The notes below the pieces were generated by a model. That model saw only the letters and a list, made by a program, of their open reading frames with translations, made no database searches and was not told the origin of the DNA. Positions 14,800 through 22,299 of a DNA stretch of 22,299 nucleotides are shown here, in pieces; position 1 is the stretch's first letter; every line of letters begins with the position of its first letter. Both the position numbers and the translations under genes were made by a program. Location of the stretch: the NCBI GenBank assembly GCA_029861795.1, contig JAOTYS010000022.1, positions 1 through 22,299 of the forward strand, given 5' to 3'. This DNA is from Gammaproteobacteria bacterium. GTDB taxonomy: Bacteria > Pseudomonadota > Gammaproteobacteria > Arenicellales > JAOTYS01.

Positions 14800-15828
14800 A
14801 TGTTTGAGTCTTTGATCGCCGTCATCGTATCGATCATAGGTGCACTTACATTGACCGGACTAGTGCGGCGATACGCTGTCCATACCACGTTGGTTGATGT
14901 CCCCGAAGAACGCAGTTCTCATTCAGAAGTAACCCCTCTGGGTGGTGGGCTGGCAATTGTGATGGTGTTGATCGGTGGTCTATTACTGCTCTTTTGGTTG
15001 TCGCCATCGGACCGACCTGTTTTGGCCGTGATCTTGGGATCTCTAATCGCCATGGCAGCGCTAGGATGGATCGATGATCGCCATCGGCTGCCAGTCTACA
15101 TACGACTGTCCGTTCAGACAGCGGTTGCCTATGTTGCTGTAATCAGTCTCGGGCCGATAGATCGTGTTGATATTGCGGGGCTAGATATAGAGCTAGCCGG
15201 TTTGTCAGTAGTATTATCAGTACTGTGGTTTGTATGGCTGACTAACCTTTACAATTTTATGGATGGGATTGACGGACTCGCGGCTGTGCAGGCCCTCATT
15301 GCCGGAGGGACGTTAGGCTATTGGTTTAGTGAGGTCGGTAGCAGCTCTTTGTCTTTGTTTAGTTATATGGTTATGGGGGCAGCACTGGGTTTTTTATTTT
15401 GGAATTGGGCGCCGGCGAAGATATTTATGGGCGATGTGGGTAGCCTTGCAGTGGGGGCGACTTTAGCTGTGCTGTCGATTGTTGGAACTTCCCGGGAGCT
15501 GTTTCCGTGGGGAGCATTTTTGATGCTGCTCAGTATCTTCGTTGGAGATGCTACTGTGACTCTGATTCGCCGAATGGTGAAAGGAGAGAAGTGGTGGGAG
15601 GCTCATCGATGTCACTTTTATCAGCGCGCGGTTCGTGCAGGGTGGAGTCATCAGCGGGTTGCGGTTGCAGTGCTTTTGGTAGGCGCCGTTTTGGCGGGCT
15701 TAGCGACCTTGGAAATGCTGAGATATCCACCACGAGGGCTGTGGATTGTCACCACATTGGTGATCCTGTTAACACTCGCGTTTATTGTGAAAAGGAAGGA
15801 ATCGTCCTTAGATAGGGCGAAAGGTTGA
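14800..15828 (+). CDS. wbpL: Undecaprenyl-phosphate glycosyl-1-phosphate transferase, WecA/MraY family (WbpL-like)
   Basis: Starts the polysaccharide by transferring a HexNAc-1-phosphate from a UDP-sugar to undecaprenyl phosphate. A 342-residue polytopic membrane protein with all family landmarks: DVPEERSSH (33-41) and PLGGGLAIV (46-54), the metal-binding WIDDRHRLP (90-98), NLYNFMDGIDGLA (149-161), KIFMGDVGSLAVGA (207-220) and the cytoplasmic loop HRCHFYQR (269-276). Hydrophobic helices alternate throughout. In P. aeruginosa WbpL uses UDP-FucNAc or UDP-QuiNAc, made with the help of WbpM; the wbpM-type gene directly downstream (16-base gap) supports the same pairing. Strict WecA specificity for UDP-GlcNAc is the alternative. 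The preceding 195-base gap shows no clear promoter. Confidence 0.92.
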   Translation: MFESLIAVIVSIIGALTLTGLVRRYAVHTTLVDVPEERSSHSEVTPLGGGLAIVMVLIGGLLLLFWLSPSDRPVLAVILGSLIAMAALGWIDDRHRLPVYIRLSVQTAVAYVAVISLGPIDRVDIAGLDIELAGLSVVLSVLWFVWLTNLYNFMDGIDGLAAVQALIAGGTLGYWFSEVGSSSLSLFSYMVMGAALGFLFWNWAPAKIFMGDVGSLAVGATLAVLSIVGTSRELFPWGAFLMLLSIFVGDATVTLIRRMVKGEKWWEAHRCHFYQRAVRAGWSHQRVAVAVLLVGAVLAGLATLEMLRYPPRGLWIVTTLVILLTLAFIVKRKESSLDRAKG

Positions 15829-15844
15829 ATAAGTACAATAAGAT

Positions 15845-17758
15845 ATGATTAACAAATTTCTACGTAATATCCACGAGCAGGTACGCTATCTGCAGAGCCG
15901 ATGGTTGGTTCTGTTGCACGACGTCCTAATGATTCCAATTGCCTGGCTGTCCGCATATTGGTTGCGTTACAACATGGGATTAGTTCCCGAAGTGTTCTTA
16001 AAACAGGCGATAGTATTGCTCCCTATTGTGATAGCCATACATACAGGCGCTTTTATTTTTTTTGGGGTGCACCGGGGCGTCTGGCGATTCATTTCAATAC
16101 CGGATCTAGTCCGATTAGTTAAAGCTGCGGTAATAGGTACTCTGGTAGTCGCGATGACGATATTCTTGCAGACTCGTCTGCAGTTCGTACCAAGGTCGAT
16201 CTTCGTGCTCCACGGCTTGCTACTCATCTTATTGTTGGGCGCGCCGCGATTACTGTACCGATTCGCCAAAGATCGACATTTGAGCAGCGAGCGGGAGAAA
16301 AAAGTTTTGGTGGTTGGGGCAGGGTCAGCCGGTGAGCTGTTGGTGCGAGATCTGCTTCGCAATTCTCCACGTGTGTTTGATCCGATTGCATTTGTCGATG
16401 ACGATCCGTCTAAGCATGGCAAGGAGATTCACGGAATTCGAGTTATCGGCGATTGTAATTCGATCGCAGGGTTCAAACAGGAATTGCCAGTCGATTTGGC
16501 ATTGATCGCTGTGCCTAGTGCGAGTGCCAGACAAATGCAATGCATCGTGGAACTCTGCGAGCAAGCACGAATTCCGTTTCGGACTTTGCCTAAGTTGCAT
16601 GATTTGATGACTGGTCAAGTAAGTATCAGGGAACTGCGCGAGGTTCAGCTCGATGATTTGCTCGGTCGTGCACCAGTTTCCTTGGATTGGCAGCGAATCT
16701 CAGAGGATCTGAATGGAAAGCGAATACTTGTAACTGGAGGCGGGGGCTCGATCGGCAGCGAGCTTTCGCGACAGTTGTCCGGACTGGATCCTGAATGTCT
16801 AATTTTATTCGAACGCAGTGAATTCAACTTATATAGCATTGAGCTGGAACTTCGACGCAGTTTTCCCGATTTGAATCTGGAGTGTTGTTTGGGTGATGTC
16901 TGTGACGAAATTGCGCTTGATAACTTGTTCGCACAGCATAGACCGGACTTTGTGTTTCATGCCGCGGCGTATAAACATGTGCCGCTGCTGGAAACTCAAG
17001 CTCGGGAGACGATGCGGAACAATGTGCTGGGGACAAATCGTGTGGCCAAGGCGGCACAGAGACACAATTGTGAGACTTTCGTCTTGATTTCGACCGATAA
17101 AGCGGTCAATCCCAGTAGTATCATGGGCGCAACTAAGCGGATTGCGGAGATATTGTGCCAGACAGGCAATTTTGCTTCGCCCACGCGCTTTGTCACCGTC
17201 CGGTTTGGGAACGTGCTCGGCTCCGCGGGGAGTGTGGTGCCATTCTTCAGGCAGCAAATCGAGCGCGGAGGTCCGGTTACCGTCACTCATCCGGACGTTA
17301 CCCGATACTTTATGACAACTGCAGAAGCGTGCCAGTTAATCCTGCAAGCCAGTGTGTTGGGGTCGGGCGGTGAAATCTATGTACTCGATATGGGTGATCC
17401 CATAAAAGTGTCGTATCTAGCGGAGCAGATGATCAGACTCTCCGGCAAGATACCCTCAGAGGACATAGACATCGTGTATAGCGGATTGAGGCCCGGGGAG
17501 AAAATGACTGAAGAGCTTTTTTACTCAGACGAGGTACTCACCGACACTGCCCACGAAAAGATTTTGCTTGCCCAAAGTAGACATGTGGAGCCGAGCCTAA
17601 TTTCGTCTATCATTTCTCAGATAGAGTATGCCTGCGATGCGTATGATGAAGAAAAGCTGAGAAAGCTAATGCGAACGCTAGTCCCTGAGCTTGAAGAGAT
17701 TGAGCCGCAACATATCGGCGAGCACTCGCCTACCCACGGAGTAATCAAAGCAGGCTGA
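15845..17758 (+). CDS. wbpM: Membrane-anchored UDP-GlcNAc 4,6-dehydratase (WbpM/CapD/FlaA1 superfamily)
   Basis: Converts UDP-GlcNAc to the 4-keto-6-deoxy intermediate used for QuiNAc, FucNAc or bacillosamine-type sugars. The full 637-residue long form is present: N-terminal membrane helices (about 20-40, 55-75, 92-110, 118-137), a first Rossmann fold with VVGAGSAGE (156-164), and the catalytic SDR domain with VTGGGGSIGSELSRQ (296-310), FHAAAYKHVPLLE (371-383), STDKAVNPSSIMGATKR (416-432) and VRFGNVLGSAGSVVP. As in WbpM, the usual SDR Tyr is replaced by Met (Met427) with Lys431 kept. FRPGEKM-like RPGEKMTEEL occurs near the C-terminus. Immediately downstream of the initiating transferase, so it probably supplies that enzyme's donor. 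A GlcNAc rather than other UDP-HexNAc substrate is a family inference. Confidence 0.93.
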   Translation: MINKFLRNIHEQVRYLQSRWLVLLHDVLMIPIAWLSAYWLRYNMGLVPEVFLKQAIVLLPIVIAIHTGAFIFFGVHRGVWRFISIPDLVRLVKAAVIGTLVVAMTIFLQTRLQFVPRSIFVLHGLLLILLLGAPRLLYRFAKDRHLSSEREKKVLVVGAGSAGELLVRDLLRNSPRVFDPIAFVDDDPSKHGKEIHGIRVIGDCNSIAGFKQELPVDLALIAVPSASARQMQCIVELCEQARIPFRTLPKLHDLMTGQVSIRELREVQLDDLLGRAPVSLDWQRISEDLNGKRILVTGGGGSIGSELSRQLSGLDPECLILFERSEFNLYSIELELRRSFPDLNLECCLGDVCDEIALDNLFAQHRPDFVFHAAAYKHVPLLETQARETMRNNVLGTNRVAKAAQRHNCETFVLISTDKAVNPSSIMGATKRIAEILCQTGNFASPTRFVTVRFGNVLGSAGSVVPFFRQQIERGGPVTVTHPDVTRYFMTTAEACQLILQASVLGSGGEIYVLDMGDPIKVSYLAEQMIRLSGKIPSEDIDIVYSGLRPGEKMTEELFYSDEVLTDTAHEKILLAQSRHVEPSLISSIISQIEYACDAYDEEKLRKLMRTLVPELEEIEPQHIGEHSPTHGVIKAG

Positions 17759-17827
17759 GGAATGGATCAGTGTCGGCGGTGCTTGTCCTAGTGTCCTTTG
17801 ATCCGTCATTGCGACACATCCGAATCA

Positions 17828-17857
17828 TCAGACTTAACGCTATATCAGTGAGTCTGA
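17828..17857 (+). other. Short inverted repeat upstream of manC
   Basis: TCAGACT (17828-17834) and AGTCTGA (17851-17857) are exact reverse complements with a 16-base loop, ending 14 bases before the ATG of manC. It has no T-run, so it is not an intrinsic terminator. It may be a weak translation-control hairpin or chance; a 7-bp stem is not strong evidence. Confidence 0.2.
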
Positions 17858-17871
17858 AGTCTTAGTTGAAG

Positions 17872-19287
17872 ATGATTGTCCCGGTGATCTTATGTGGTGG
17901 ATCTGGCACCCGGCTCTGGCCGGTTTCTAGAAAACTGTACCCTAAGCAGTTACATGCGTTAGCGGGAACCCAGTCGTTGTTGCAGCAGACCTTGTCGCGT
18001 CTTGCCGGGCTGCCTGACACTGCTGAACCTATCATTGTGTGCAACAGTGAACATCGGTTTATGACGGCCGAGCAGCTCGAGAGTTATTCCCCAACAAACC
18101 CGAGGATTATTGTGGAGCCAGAAGGACGCAATACCGCCCCTGCTGCGGCCATTTGTGCGATCATGGCAAAGCAGATTTATGGCGACCCAGTCATCCTGGT
18201 GCTGCCCGCGGATCACGTTATCCTTGATGGTAAGGCGTTTCGCAACGCGGTCGTCGGTGCCATGCAATGGGCCGAACAGGGCATGCTGATCACTTTCGGC
18301 GTTCCGGCAAAGAGCCCAGAAACGGGCTTCGGGTATATCAAGAGAGGAAATGTGCTTGGTGCGACAAACTCTGTATACAAAGTCGATCAATTTGTTGAAA
18401 AACCAGATCGTAAACAGGCCGAAAAATTCGTCGGTTCTCAAGAATACTTATGGAACTGCGGAATTTTCCTGTTCCGTGCGTCCAGCTATCTGGATGAGCT
18501 CGATCGGTATTGTCCTGAAATTGCAACGCGATGTCGAGACGCGATGCAGTCTGCGAGAACAGAGCTGGGATTTATCTGGCCTGACGAAGGGGCATTCTTA
18601 AGTTCTCCAAGCGATTCCATTGACTATGCGGTGATGGAACACACCGATCGTAGCGCTGTCGCACCATTTGAATCCGGTTGGGGCGATGTTGGTTCATGGA
18701 AGGGATTATGGAGCATCCTTGACCATGACGATGATGGAAATGTCTTGACTGGAGACGTGATGGTGGAAGATGTGTCCGACTCATACATATACTCGCAAGG
18801 CAGGCTAGTGGCGGCTATTGGGTTGGATAATCATGTTGTCGTGGAGACCGCCGATGCCGTGTTGGTGGCGCCTAAGGACAAGGATCAAGACGTCAAAAAG
18901 ATTGTTAGCCGCTTGGAGCGACTCAATCGACCGGAGGCCGAAGTCCACAAGAGAGTCTACCGCCCATGGGGCTCGTATCAGAGTGTCGATGGCGGCGAAA
19001 GATTTCAGGTCAAACGGTTGATTATTAACCCAGGAGCGAAGATCTCATTACAGTTACACCACAAGCGTTCAGAACATTGGATAGTGGTGAGAGGCAAAGC
19101 GACTGTGACACGCGGTGATGAGACGTTCTCACTTAGCGAGAACGAATCAACATACATCCCACAAGAGACCGTTCATCAGTTGGAGAATCATGGTCAGATC
19201 CCATTGGAGATTGTGGAGGTTCAAACTGGATCTTATCTCGGAGAGGACGATATCGTCCGGTTCGAAGACAAATATGGCCGAGTATAA
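17872..19287 (+). CDS. manC: Mannose-1-phosphate guanylyltransferase / mannose-6-phosphate isomerase
   Basis: Bifunctional type II enzyme making GDP-mannose: the isomerase step gives mannose-6-P and the pyrophosphorylase step joins mannose-1-P with GTP. The N-terminal nucleotidyltransferase carries VILCGGSGTRLWPVSRKLYP (5-24) and PKQ, PEGRNTAPA, VLPADH, FVEKPD and WGDVGSW. The C-terminal cupin has RPWGSYQSVDGGERFQVK and the metal-site motif QLHHKRSEHWIVVRG near residues 392-406. ATG 17872 gives the usual N-terminus; an in-frame TTG at 17866 would add two residues. Phosphomannomutase and GDP-mannose-modifying genes (gmd, rmd) are not in the window. Resembles WbpW/AlgA/ManC. It is the last clear glycan gene, 113 bases after wbpM and 20 bases before the purine salvage gene. 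Confidence 0.95.
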   Translation: MIVPVILCGGSGTRLWPVSRKLYPKQLHALAGTQSLLQQTLSRLAGLPDTAEPIIVCNSEHRFMTAEQLESYSPTNPRIIVEPEGRNTAPAAAICAIMAKQIYGDPVILVLPADHVILDGKAFRNAVVGAMQWAEQGMLITFGVPAKSPETGFGYIKRGNVLGATNSVYKVDQFVEKPDRKQAEKFVGSQEYLWNCGIFLFRASSYLDELDRYCPEIATRCRDAMQSARTELGFIWPDEGAFLSSPSDSIDYAVMEHTDRSAVAPFESGWGDVGSWKGLWSILDHDDDGNVLTGDVMVEDVSDSYIYSQGRLVAAIGLDNHVVVETADAVLVAPKDKDQDVKKIVSRLERLNRPEAEVHKRVYRPWGSYQSVDGGERFQVKRLIINPGAKISLQLHHKRSEHWIVVRGKATVTRGDETFSLSENESTYIPQETVHQLENHGQIPLEIVEVQTGSYLGEDDIVRFEDKYGRV

Positions 19288-19307
19288 AATCGTAGCGTAG
19301 GGTTTCG

Positions 19308-20087
19308 ATGCCAATCTTGGCCATCATTGGCGGCAGCGGGTTAACGAATCTCAAGAACCTGCAGATAACAAAGAGAGAAGTTGTTCGCACTCCCTATGGA
19401 GATCCATCGGGGCCACTTGTATATGGTGGATTGCATGGACAGGATGTGGTGTTTCTGCCGCGACATGGCCATGGACACACTATTCCTCCGCATTTGGTGA
19501 ATTATCGAGCGAATCTTTGGGCGCTGAAGCAAGCCGGGGTACAAACAGTTGTCGCCGTGGGGGCGGTGGGCGGAATACGGGAGACTCTAAAGCCGGGGAT
19601 GTTGGTGTTGCCTGATCAAATCATCGACTACACCTATTCGCGGGCACAGAGTTTTTTCGACGGTGGGGTTGAACCTGTTACTCATGTGGATTTTTCGTAT
19701 CCTTATTGCGAATCGTTGCGAAAGGTACTACTAGAATCAGCGGACAGTGCGGGTATTGAACTTATGTCTTCTGGTACCTACGCAACAACCCAGGGTCCTC
19801 GATTCGAGACTTCTGCAGAGATTAATCGATTAGAGCGGGACGGCGCAGATTTGGTAGGAATGACGGGAATGCCTGAGACGGCATTAGCGAGAGAGCTTGA
19901 TTTGTGCTACGCAACGATCGCTGTGGTCGTCAATCTGGCGGCCGGGAGAGGCGAAGGCGGTATCGCAATAAGTGATCTTCAGAATGCGCTTGATCGTGGG
20001 ATGACGTCGGTCAGGCGGCTACTGGAATTTTCAATCCCCGAAGCGGTAAAGCTCAAGCACTCGGCTACCACTCCCCTGCGGGTGTAA
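19308..20087 (+). CDS. S-methyl-5'-thioinosine phosphorylase (MTAP/PNP family)
   Basis: Phosphorolyses a methylthio-nucleoside to free base and methylthioribose-1-phosphate in methylthioadenosine salvage, a cytoplasmic route. Signatures: IIGGSGL (6-12), PRHGHGH (51-57, phosphate site), VAVGAVGGI (82-90), TQGPRFET (161-168), GMTGMPE (184-190), VVVNLAAGRG (207-216). The last motif is of the N-x-A-A-G type I associate with the Pseudomonas methylthioinosine enzyme (PA3004) rather than the Asp-bearing adenosine-specific MTAP, so thioinosine preference is a moderately sure inference; plain MTAP or purine nucleoside phosphorylase are alternatives. 259 residues. It starts 20 bases after manC and could be read from the same transcript, but the gene belongs to a housekeeping neighbourhood (with csiV and mfd in Pseudomonas), marking the edge of the O-antigen locus. 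Confidence 0.88.
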   Translation: MPILAIIGGSGLTNLKNLQITKREVVRTPYGDPSGPLVYGGLHGQDVVFLPRHGHGHTIPPHLVNYRANLWALKQAGVQTVVAVGAVGGIRETLKPGMLVLPDQIIDYTYSRAQSFFDGGVEPVTHVDFSYPYCESLRKVLLESADSAGIELMSSGTYATTQGPRFETSAEINRLERDGADLVGMTGMPETALARELDLCYATIAVVVNLAAGRGEGGIAISDLQNALDRGMTSVRRLLEFSIPEAVKLKHSATTPLRV

Positions 20088-20114
20088 ATTCCATGTCAGC
20101 GCGCCATGGAGATC

Positions 20115-20747
20115 CTATAAAGGTCTGATCTGAACGATGGCGCCAAACAATGGGTGATCGAAGTAGTGGATCTCGTTGAGTTTGATTCTTCTCTTTTCCA
20201 ATAACGAGTATTGTGCTGTGCGCACATACGATCCAAATCCAGAAGTGTCTTGTGACAATGTCTGTGAACTTCCACCGGGGCGAAGCAAGAGCGCCAACTC
20301 GGCCACAATAAACTGTCCTCCATATACTTTAACTGAGCCCAAAAGTGTCGGATCGCTACTTGATACAGGTTTATTCCCTATTGGGCTGGGGGAGGTGCTG
20401 GCTTTTGACAGTAGGCTTTGTTGCCATCCTCGGTGATCCAGCAACTTGTAGTTGGGACTGCTCTTGAGTTGTTGCGCCAGTGAGTTTAGCTTCTTTTCAA
20501 GCAGATCAACGACTCCACCTTGTTCAGAGTTTTCTGTGGCTTGTAGTGCTTGCTTAGCAATGTCCGCTGTATGGAGAGGGGACTCACCCCATATCTCGTT
20601 CTCTGATGTGTCGGCACCGGTGTGTTGGAATACTATGATCTCGACTTCATATTCTTTTGCAAGAACGACCGATGGAAATGTAATGGCGAACAAGCTCAGC
20701 GCTATAATACACGCATTGCCAAACCGCTTCGTCGCGACGCTGTGCAT
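20115..20747 (-). CDS. csiV: CsiV-like secreted protein
   Basis: CsiV is a periplasmic peptidoglycan-binding partner of the septal synthase PBP1b, stimulating LpoB-activated cell-wall synthesis in E. coli; family members occur in gammaproteobacteria beside mfd. Seen here: a signal peptide (basic start, hydrophobic core ALSLFAITFPSVVLA, then KEYEVEIIVFQ at the mature N-terminus), the HRGWQQSL segment matching the family H.aWrQ motif, and the C-terminal RRIKLNEIHYFDHPLFGAIVQI stretch (RR...EiHYlDHP..G), the best diagnostic. The ATG at 20747 gives a normal signal peptide of about 30 residues and 210 residues in total; an in-frame ATG at 20780 would add 11 residues without a better ribosome site. 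Convergent with the phosphorylase gene (27-base gap) and divergent from the deformylase gene. Confidence 0.8.
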   Translation of the reverse strand: MHSVATKRFGNACIIALSLFAITFPSVVLAKEYEVEIIVFQHTGADTSENEIWGESPLHTADIAKQALQATENSEQGGVVDLLEKKLNSLAQQLKSSPNYKLLDHRGWQQSLLSKASTSPSPIGNKPVSSSDPTLLGSVKVYGGQFIVAELALLLRPGGSSQTLSQDTSGFGSYVRTAQYSLLEKRRIKLNEIHYFDHPLFGAIVQIRPL

Positions 20748-20840
20748 TGCGAACGCTGACTGGATCGTATTAGCTATCATGGATGTTGTAGTAGCAAGCG
20801 GTATTATGTCTTATCTGATGAATATGTGCGAGATTCAAGT

Positions 20841-21395
20841 ATGTCGGTAAGATCGGTTCTCAGAATGGGCGATCCCGTTCTCTATGACATAGCCGCCCAG
20901 GTTCGCAGTTTCAACACGCCGGAACTTGAGTGTCTGATCGAGGATATGTTCGACACTATGGCGGCGTTGGATGGGGCGGGTCTGGCTGCACCCCAGATTG
21001 GAGAATCTCGGCGCGTTGTGATTTTCGGTGTGGATCAAAATCCGAGATACCCCGAAGCAGATCCGGTACCGCGTACCGTATTGATCAATCCTTCCATTGA
21101 ATTTCTAACGGATGAGGTCTCCGCAGGCTGGGAGGGTTGTTTAAGCGTTCCGGGTCTCCGTGGCCTAGTAGAACGATGCGAGCGGATTCGCTACAACGGA
21201 TACGGACTAAATGGTGAATCCATAAGTCGTGAGGTCGATGGGTTTCATGCAAGAGTAGTGCAGCACGAATGTGATCATTTGAATGGGATTCTATTTCCAA
21301 TGCGGGTTAAGGATCGCCAACAGTTTGGATTTGAGTCCGCGCTGTACGTGGGTGAAGACGACCCGATAGATTCAATTTCAGTAGAAATTCCATGA
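20841..21395 (+). CDS. def: Peptide deformylase
   Basis: Removes the formyl group from the initiator methionine of new proteins. All three signatures are present in order: GAGLAAPQIG (45-54), WEGCLSVPG (97-105) and QHECDHLNG (141-149). Metal ligands are Cys100, His142 and His146, with catalytic Glu143. 184 residues from ATG 20841, which gives the usual MSVRSVLRMGDPVL start; an in-frame GTG at 20826 would add five residues. GCGAGA ends about seven bases upstream of the ATG and may be the ribosome site. The gene stands alone rather than with fmt as in many genomes, wedged between csiV and mfd, so it may be a second copy. Its 3' end faces mfd with only 10 bases between the stop codons and no visible terminator. 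Confidence 0.95.
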   Translation: MSVRSVLRMGDPVLYDIAAQVRSFNTPELECLIEDMFDTMAALDGAGLAAPQIGESRRVVIFGVDQNPRYPEADPVPRTVLINPSIEFLTDEVSAGWEGCLSVPGLRGLVERCERIRYNGYGLNGESISREVDGFHARVVQHECDHLNGILFPMRVKDRQQFGFESALYVGEDDPIDSISVEIP

Positions 21396-21405
21396 AGTTG
21401 TTCGA

Positions 21406-22299
21406 TCAGTTTGAATCTAAATCGAGTCGTTGAAGTAGAGACTTAACGGATTTTATTCGATCTTGTGGCTCTGGACATTGGAGCTTTATCCGCATTGTAG
21501 TGGCGTCCTCCATGCGATGCACATCTGGGTTTTCTTCTATAAGTCTGATGATGATCATCGGATCTATTTTGGGTTTGTCTTTGAATACGATCTTTCCTCC
21601 AGTCGGACCAATATCCATCTGAAGAATATCCAGGGAGGTGGCGAGTAATTTCAGCTCAGTTAAATGAAACAAGGCCTTTCCTGATTCGGGTAGCAGTCCA
21701 AAGCGATCGGTCATTTCAACTTTCAGCTCATCTAATTCGTTTTTGGACTCTGCATTTGCAATGCGCTTGTACATGATTAGACGCGTGTGAACATCTGGTA
21801 AATATGTTTCCGGGAATAGTGTGGGCATGTGAAGATTTACCTCAGTGCCAACCAGATAAGATGTCGCGGATACATCATTCTGGTCGCCATTCTGGCCTAA
21901 CGAAGTCACAGCTCGATTTAGATACTCGGTATACAAGGAAAATCCCACTGCATCTATGAGGCCGCTCTGGGATTCACCCAGTAACTCCCCAGCGCCTCTT
22001 ATTTCCAAGTCGTGGGAGGCGAGAGCGAAGCCGACGCCCAGTTCGTCTAGTGATTCGATGGCTTCCAGGCGTTTGGCGGCGTCCCTGCTTAGAGTTTTTC
22101 GGTCAGGGGTGAGTAGGTAAGCGTATGCTTGGTGTCGGGACCGACCCACCCGCCCGCGTAACTGATGTAATTGGGCGAGTCCGAGTCTGTCTGCGCGGTT
22201 AATGATAATAGTGTTCGCGGAGGGCACATCTATCCCGCTCTCAATGATAGTTGTGCACACGAGCACATTGTGCCTCTGGTGGTAGAAATCACGCATTAT
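21406..22299 (-). CDS. mfd: Transcription-repair coupling factor, C-terminal part
   Basis: Partial gene: the frame is open to the window edge, so only about the last 297 of some 1150 residues are present. Mfd releases RNA polymerase stalled at DNA damage and recruits UvrA. Visible are the end of the second RecA-like translocase domain, with CTTIIESGIDVPSANTIII (motif V) and QLHQLRGRVGRSRHQAYAY (motif VI arginine fingers), then the RecG/Mfd-type ASHDLEIRGAGELLGESQSG segment, and the C-terminal TRCF domain with MPTLFPETYLPDVHTRL and LKVEMTDRFGLLP. No damage is seen. It is convergent with the deformylase gene. Confidence 0.96.
   Translation of the reverse strand: MMRDFYHQRHNVLVCTTIIESGIDVPSANTIIINRADRLGLAQLHQLRGRVGRSRHQAYAYLLTPDRKTLSRDAAKRLEAIESLDELGVGFALASHDLEIRGAGELLGESQSGLIDAVGFSLYTEYLNRAVTSLGQNGDQNDVSATSYLVGTEVNLHMPTLFPETYLPDVHTRLIMYKRIANAESKNELDELKVEMTDRFGLLPESGKALFHLTELKLLATSLDILQMDIGPTGGKIVFKDKPKIDPMIIIRLIEENPDVHRMEDATTMRIKLQCPEPQDRIKSVKSLLQRLDLDSN

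Noticed and set aside
16829..17290. 153-residue open frame on the minus strand
   Set aside because: Antisense shadow of the WbpM-type SDR domain, whose motifs are intact on the + strand.
20703..20708. TATAAT upstream of the deformylase gene, considered as a promoter
   Set aside because: Inside the csiV coding region, about 130 bases from the start, with no -35 hexamer at normal spacing.
20452..20850. 132-residue + strand frame running into the deformylase start
   Set aside because: Overlaps csiV on the opposite strand, where the signal peptide and the EIHYFDHP motif support the minus-strand gene.

Overview
The window looks like one end of an O-antigen (lipopolysaccharide side-chain) locus of a gammaproteobacterium, with the adjoining housekeeping genes. 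The lineage call rests on the right flank (a Pseudomonas-type S-methyl-5'-thioinosine phosphorylase gene, csiV, mfd) and on a wbpL-wbpM type initiation pair. Hand-counted 60-base lines outside the atypical GT segment run at roughly 48-55 % G+C. No tRNA, rRNA, IS element, CRISPR array or phage gene was seen. No stretch over 300 bases lacks a gene; the longest gap is about 235 bases.

Layout. Positions 1-1097 carry the 3' end of rmlB and all of rmlA (dTDP-sugar synthesis, most simply dTDP-L-rhamnose). Positions 1286-3458 encode a Wzm/Wzt ABC exporter whose ATPase has the C-terminal glycan-binding domain of exporters that recognise a finished chain end. Positions 3518-7534 encode a 1338-residue protein: methyltransferase, kinase-like region, beta-rich region, short coiled coil and two GT2 glycosyltransferase domains, recalling WsaE of Geobacillus and the chain terminator WbdD. 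Next come a GT2 with an N-terminal beta module (7588), a WsaF-like GT4 (9296), a DPM/GtrB-like membrane GT2 (10584), a WbbL-like GT2 (11694) and a GT2 fused to a short-chain dehydrogenase/reductase (SDR) (12676). Then follow wbpL (14800), a wbpM-type 4,6-dehydratase (15845) and manC (17872).

From 19308 the window changes character: thioinosine phosphorylase (+), csiV (-), peptide deformylase (+) and the 3' end of mfd (-). All genes before csiV lie on the + strand, several with overlapping ends.

Working model (inference): the WbpM-type dehydratase and perhaps the SDR domain make a UDP-linked 6-deoxy-HexNAc; the WbpL-like enzyme loads HexNAc-1-P on undecaprenyl phosphate; the GT2 and GT4 enzymes extend the chain from dTDP-L-rhamnose and possibly a GDP-mannose-derived sugar; the methyltransferase domain caps the non-reducing end; and Wzt recognises the cap so that Wzm/Wzt exports the finished chain. 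No Wzx or Wzy is present. The most unusual items are the MTase/kinase-like/GT2-GT2 protein, the GT2-SDR fusion lacking the SDR Tyr/Lys pair, and two untested regulatory structures at 9208-9282 and 11606-11654.
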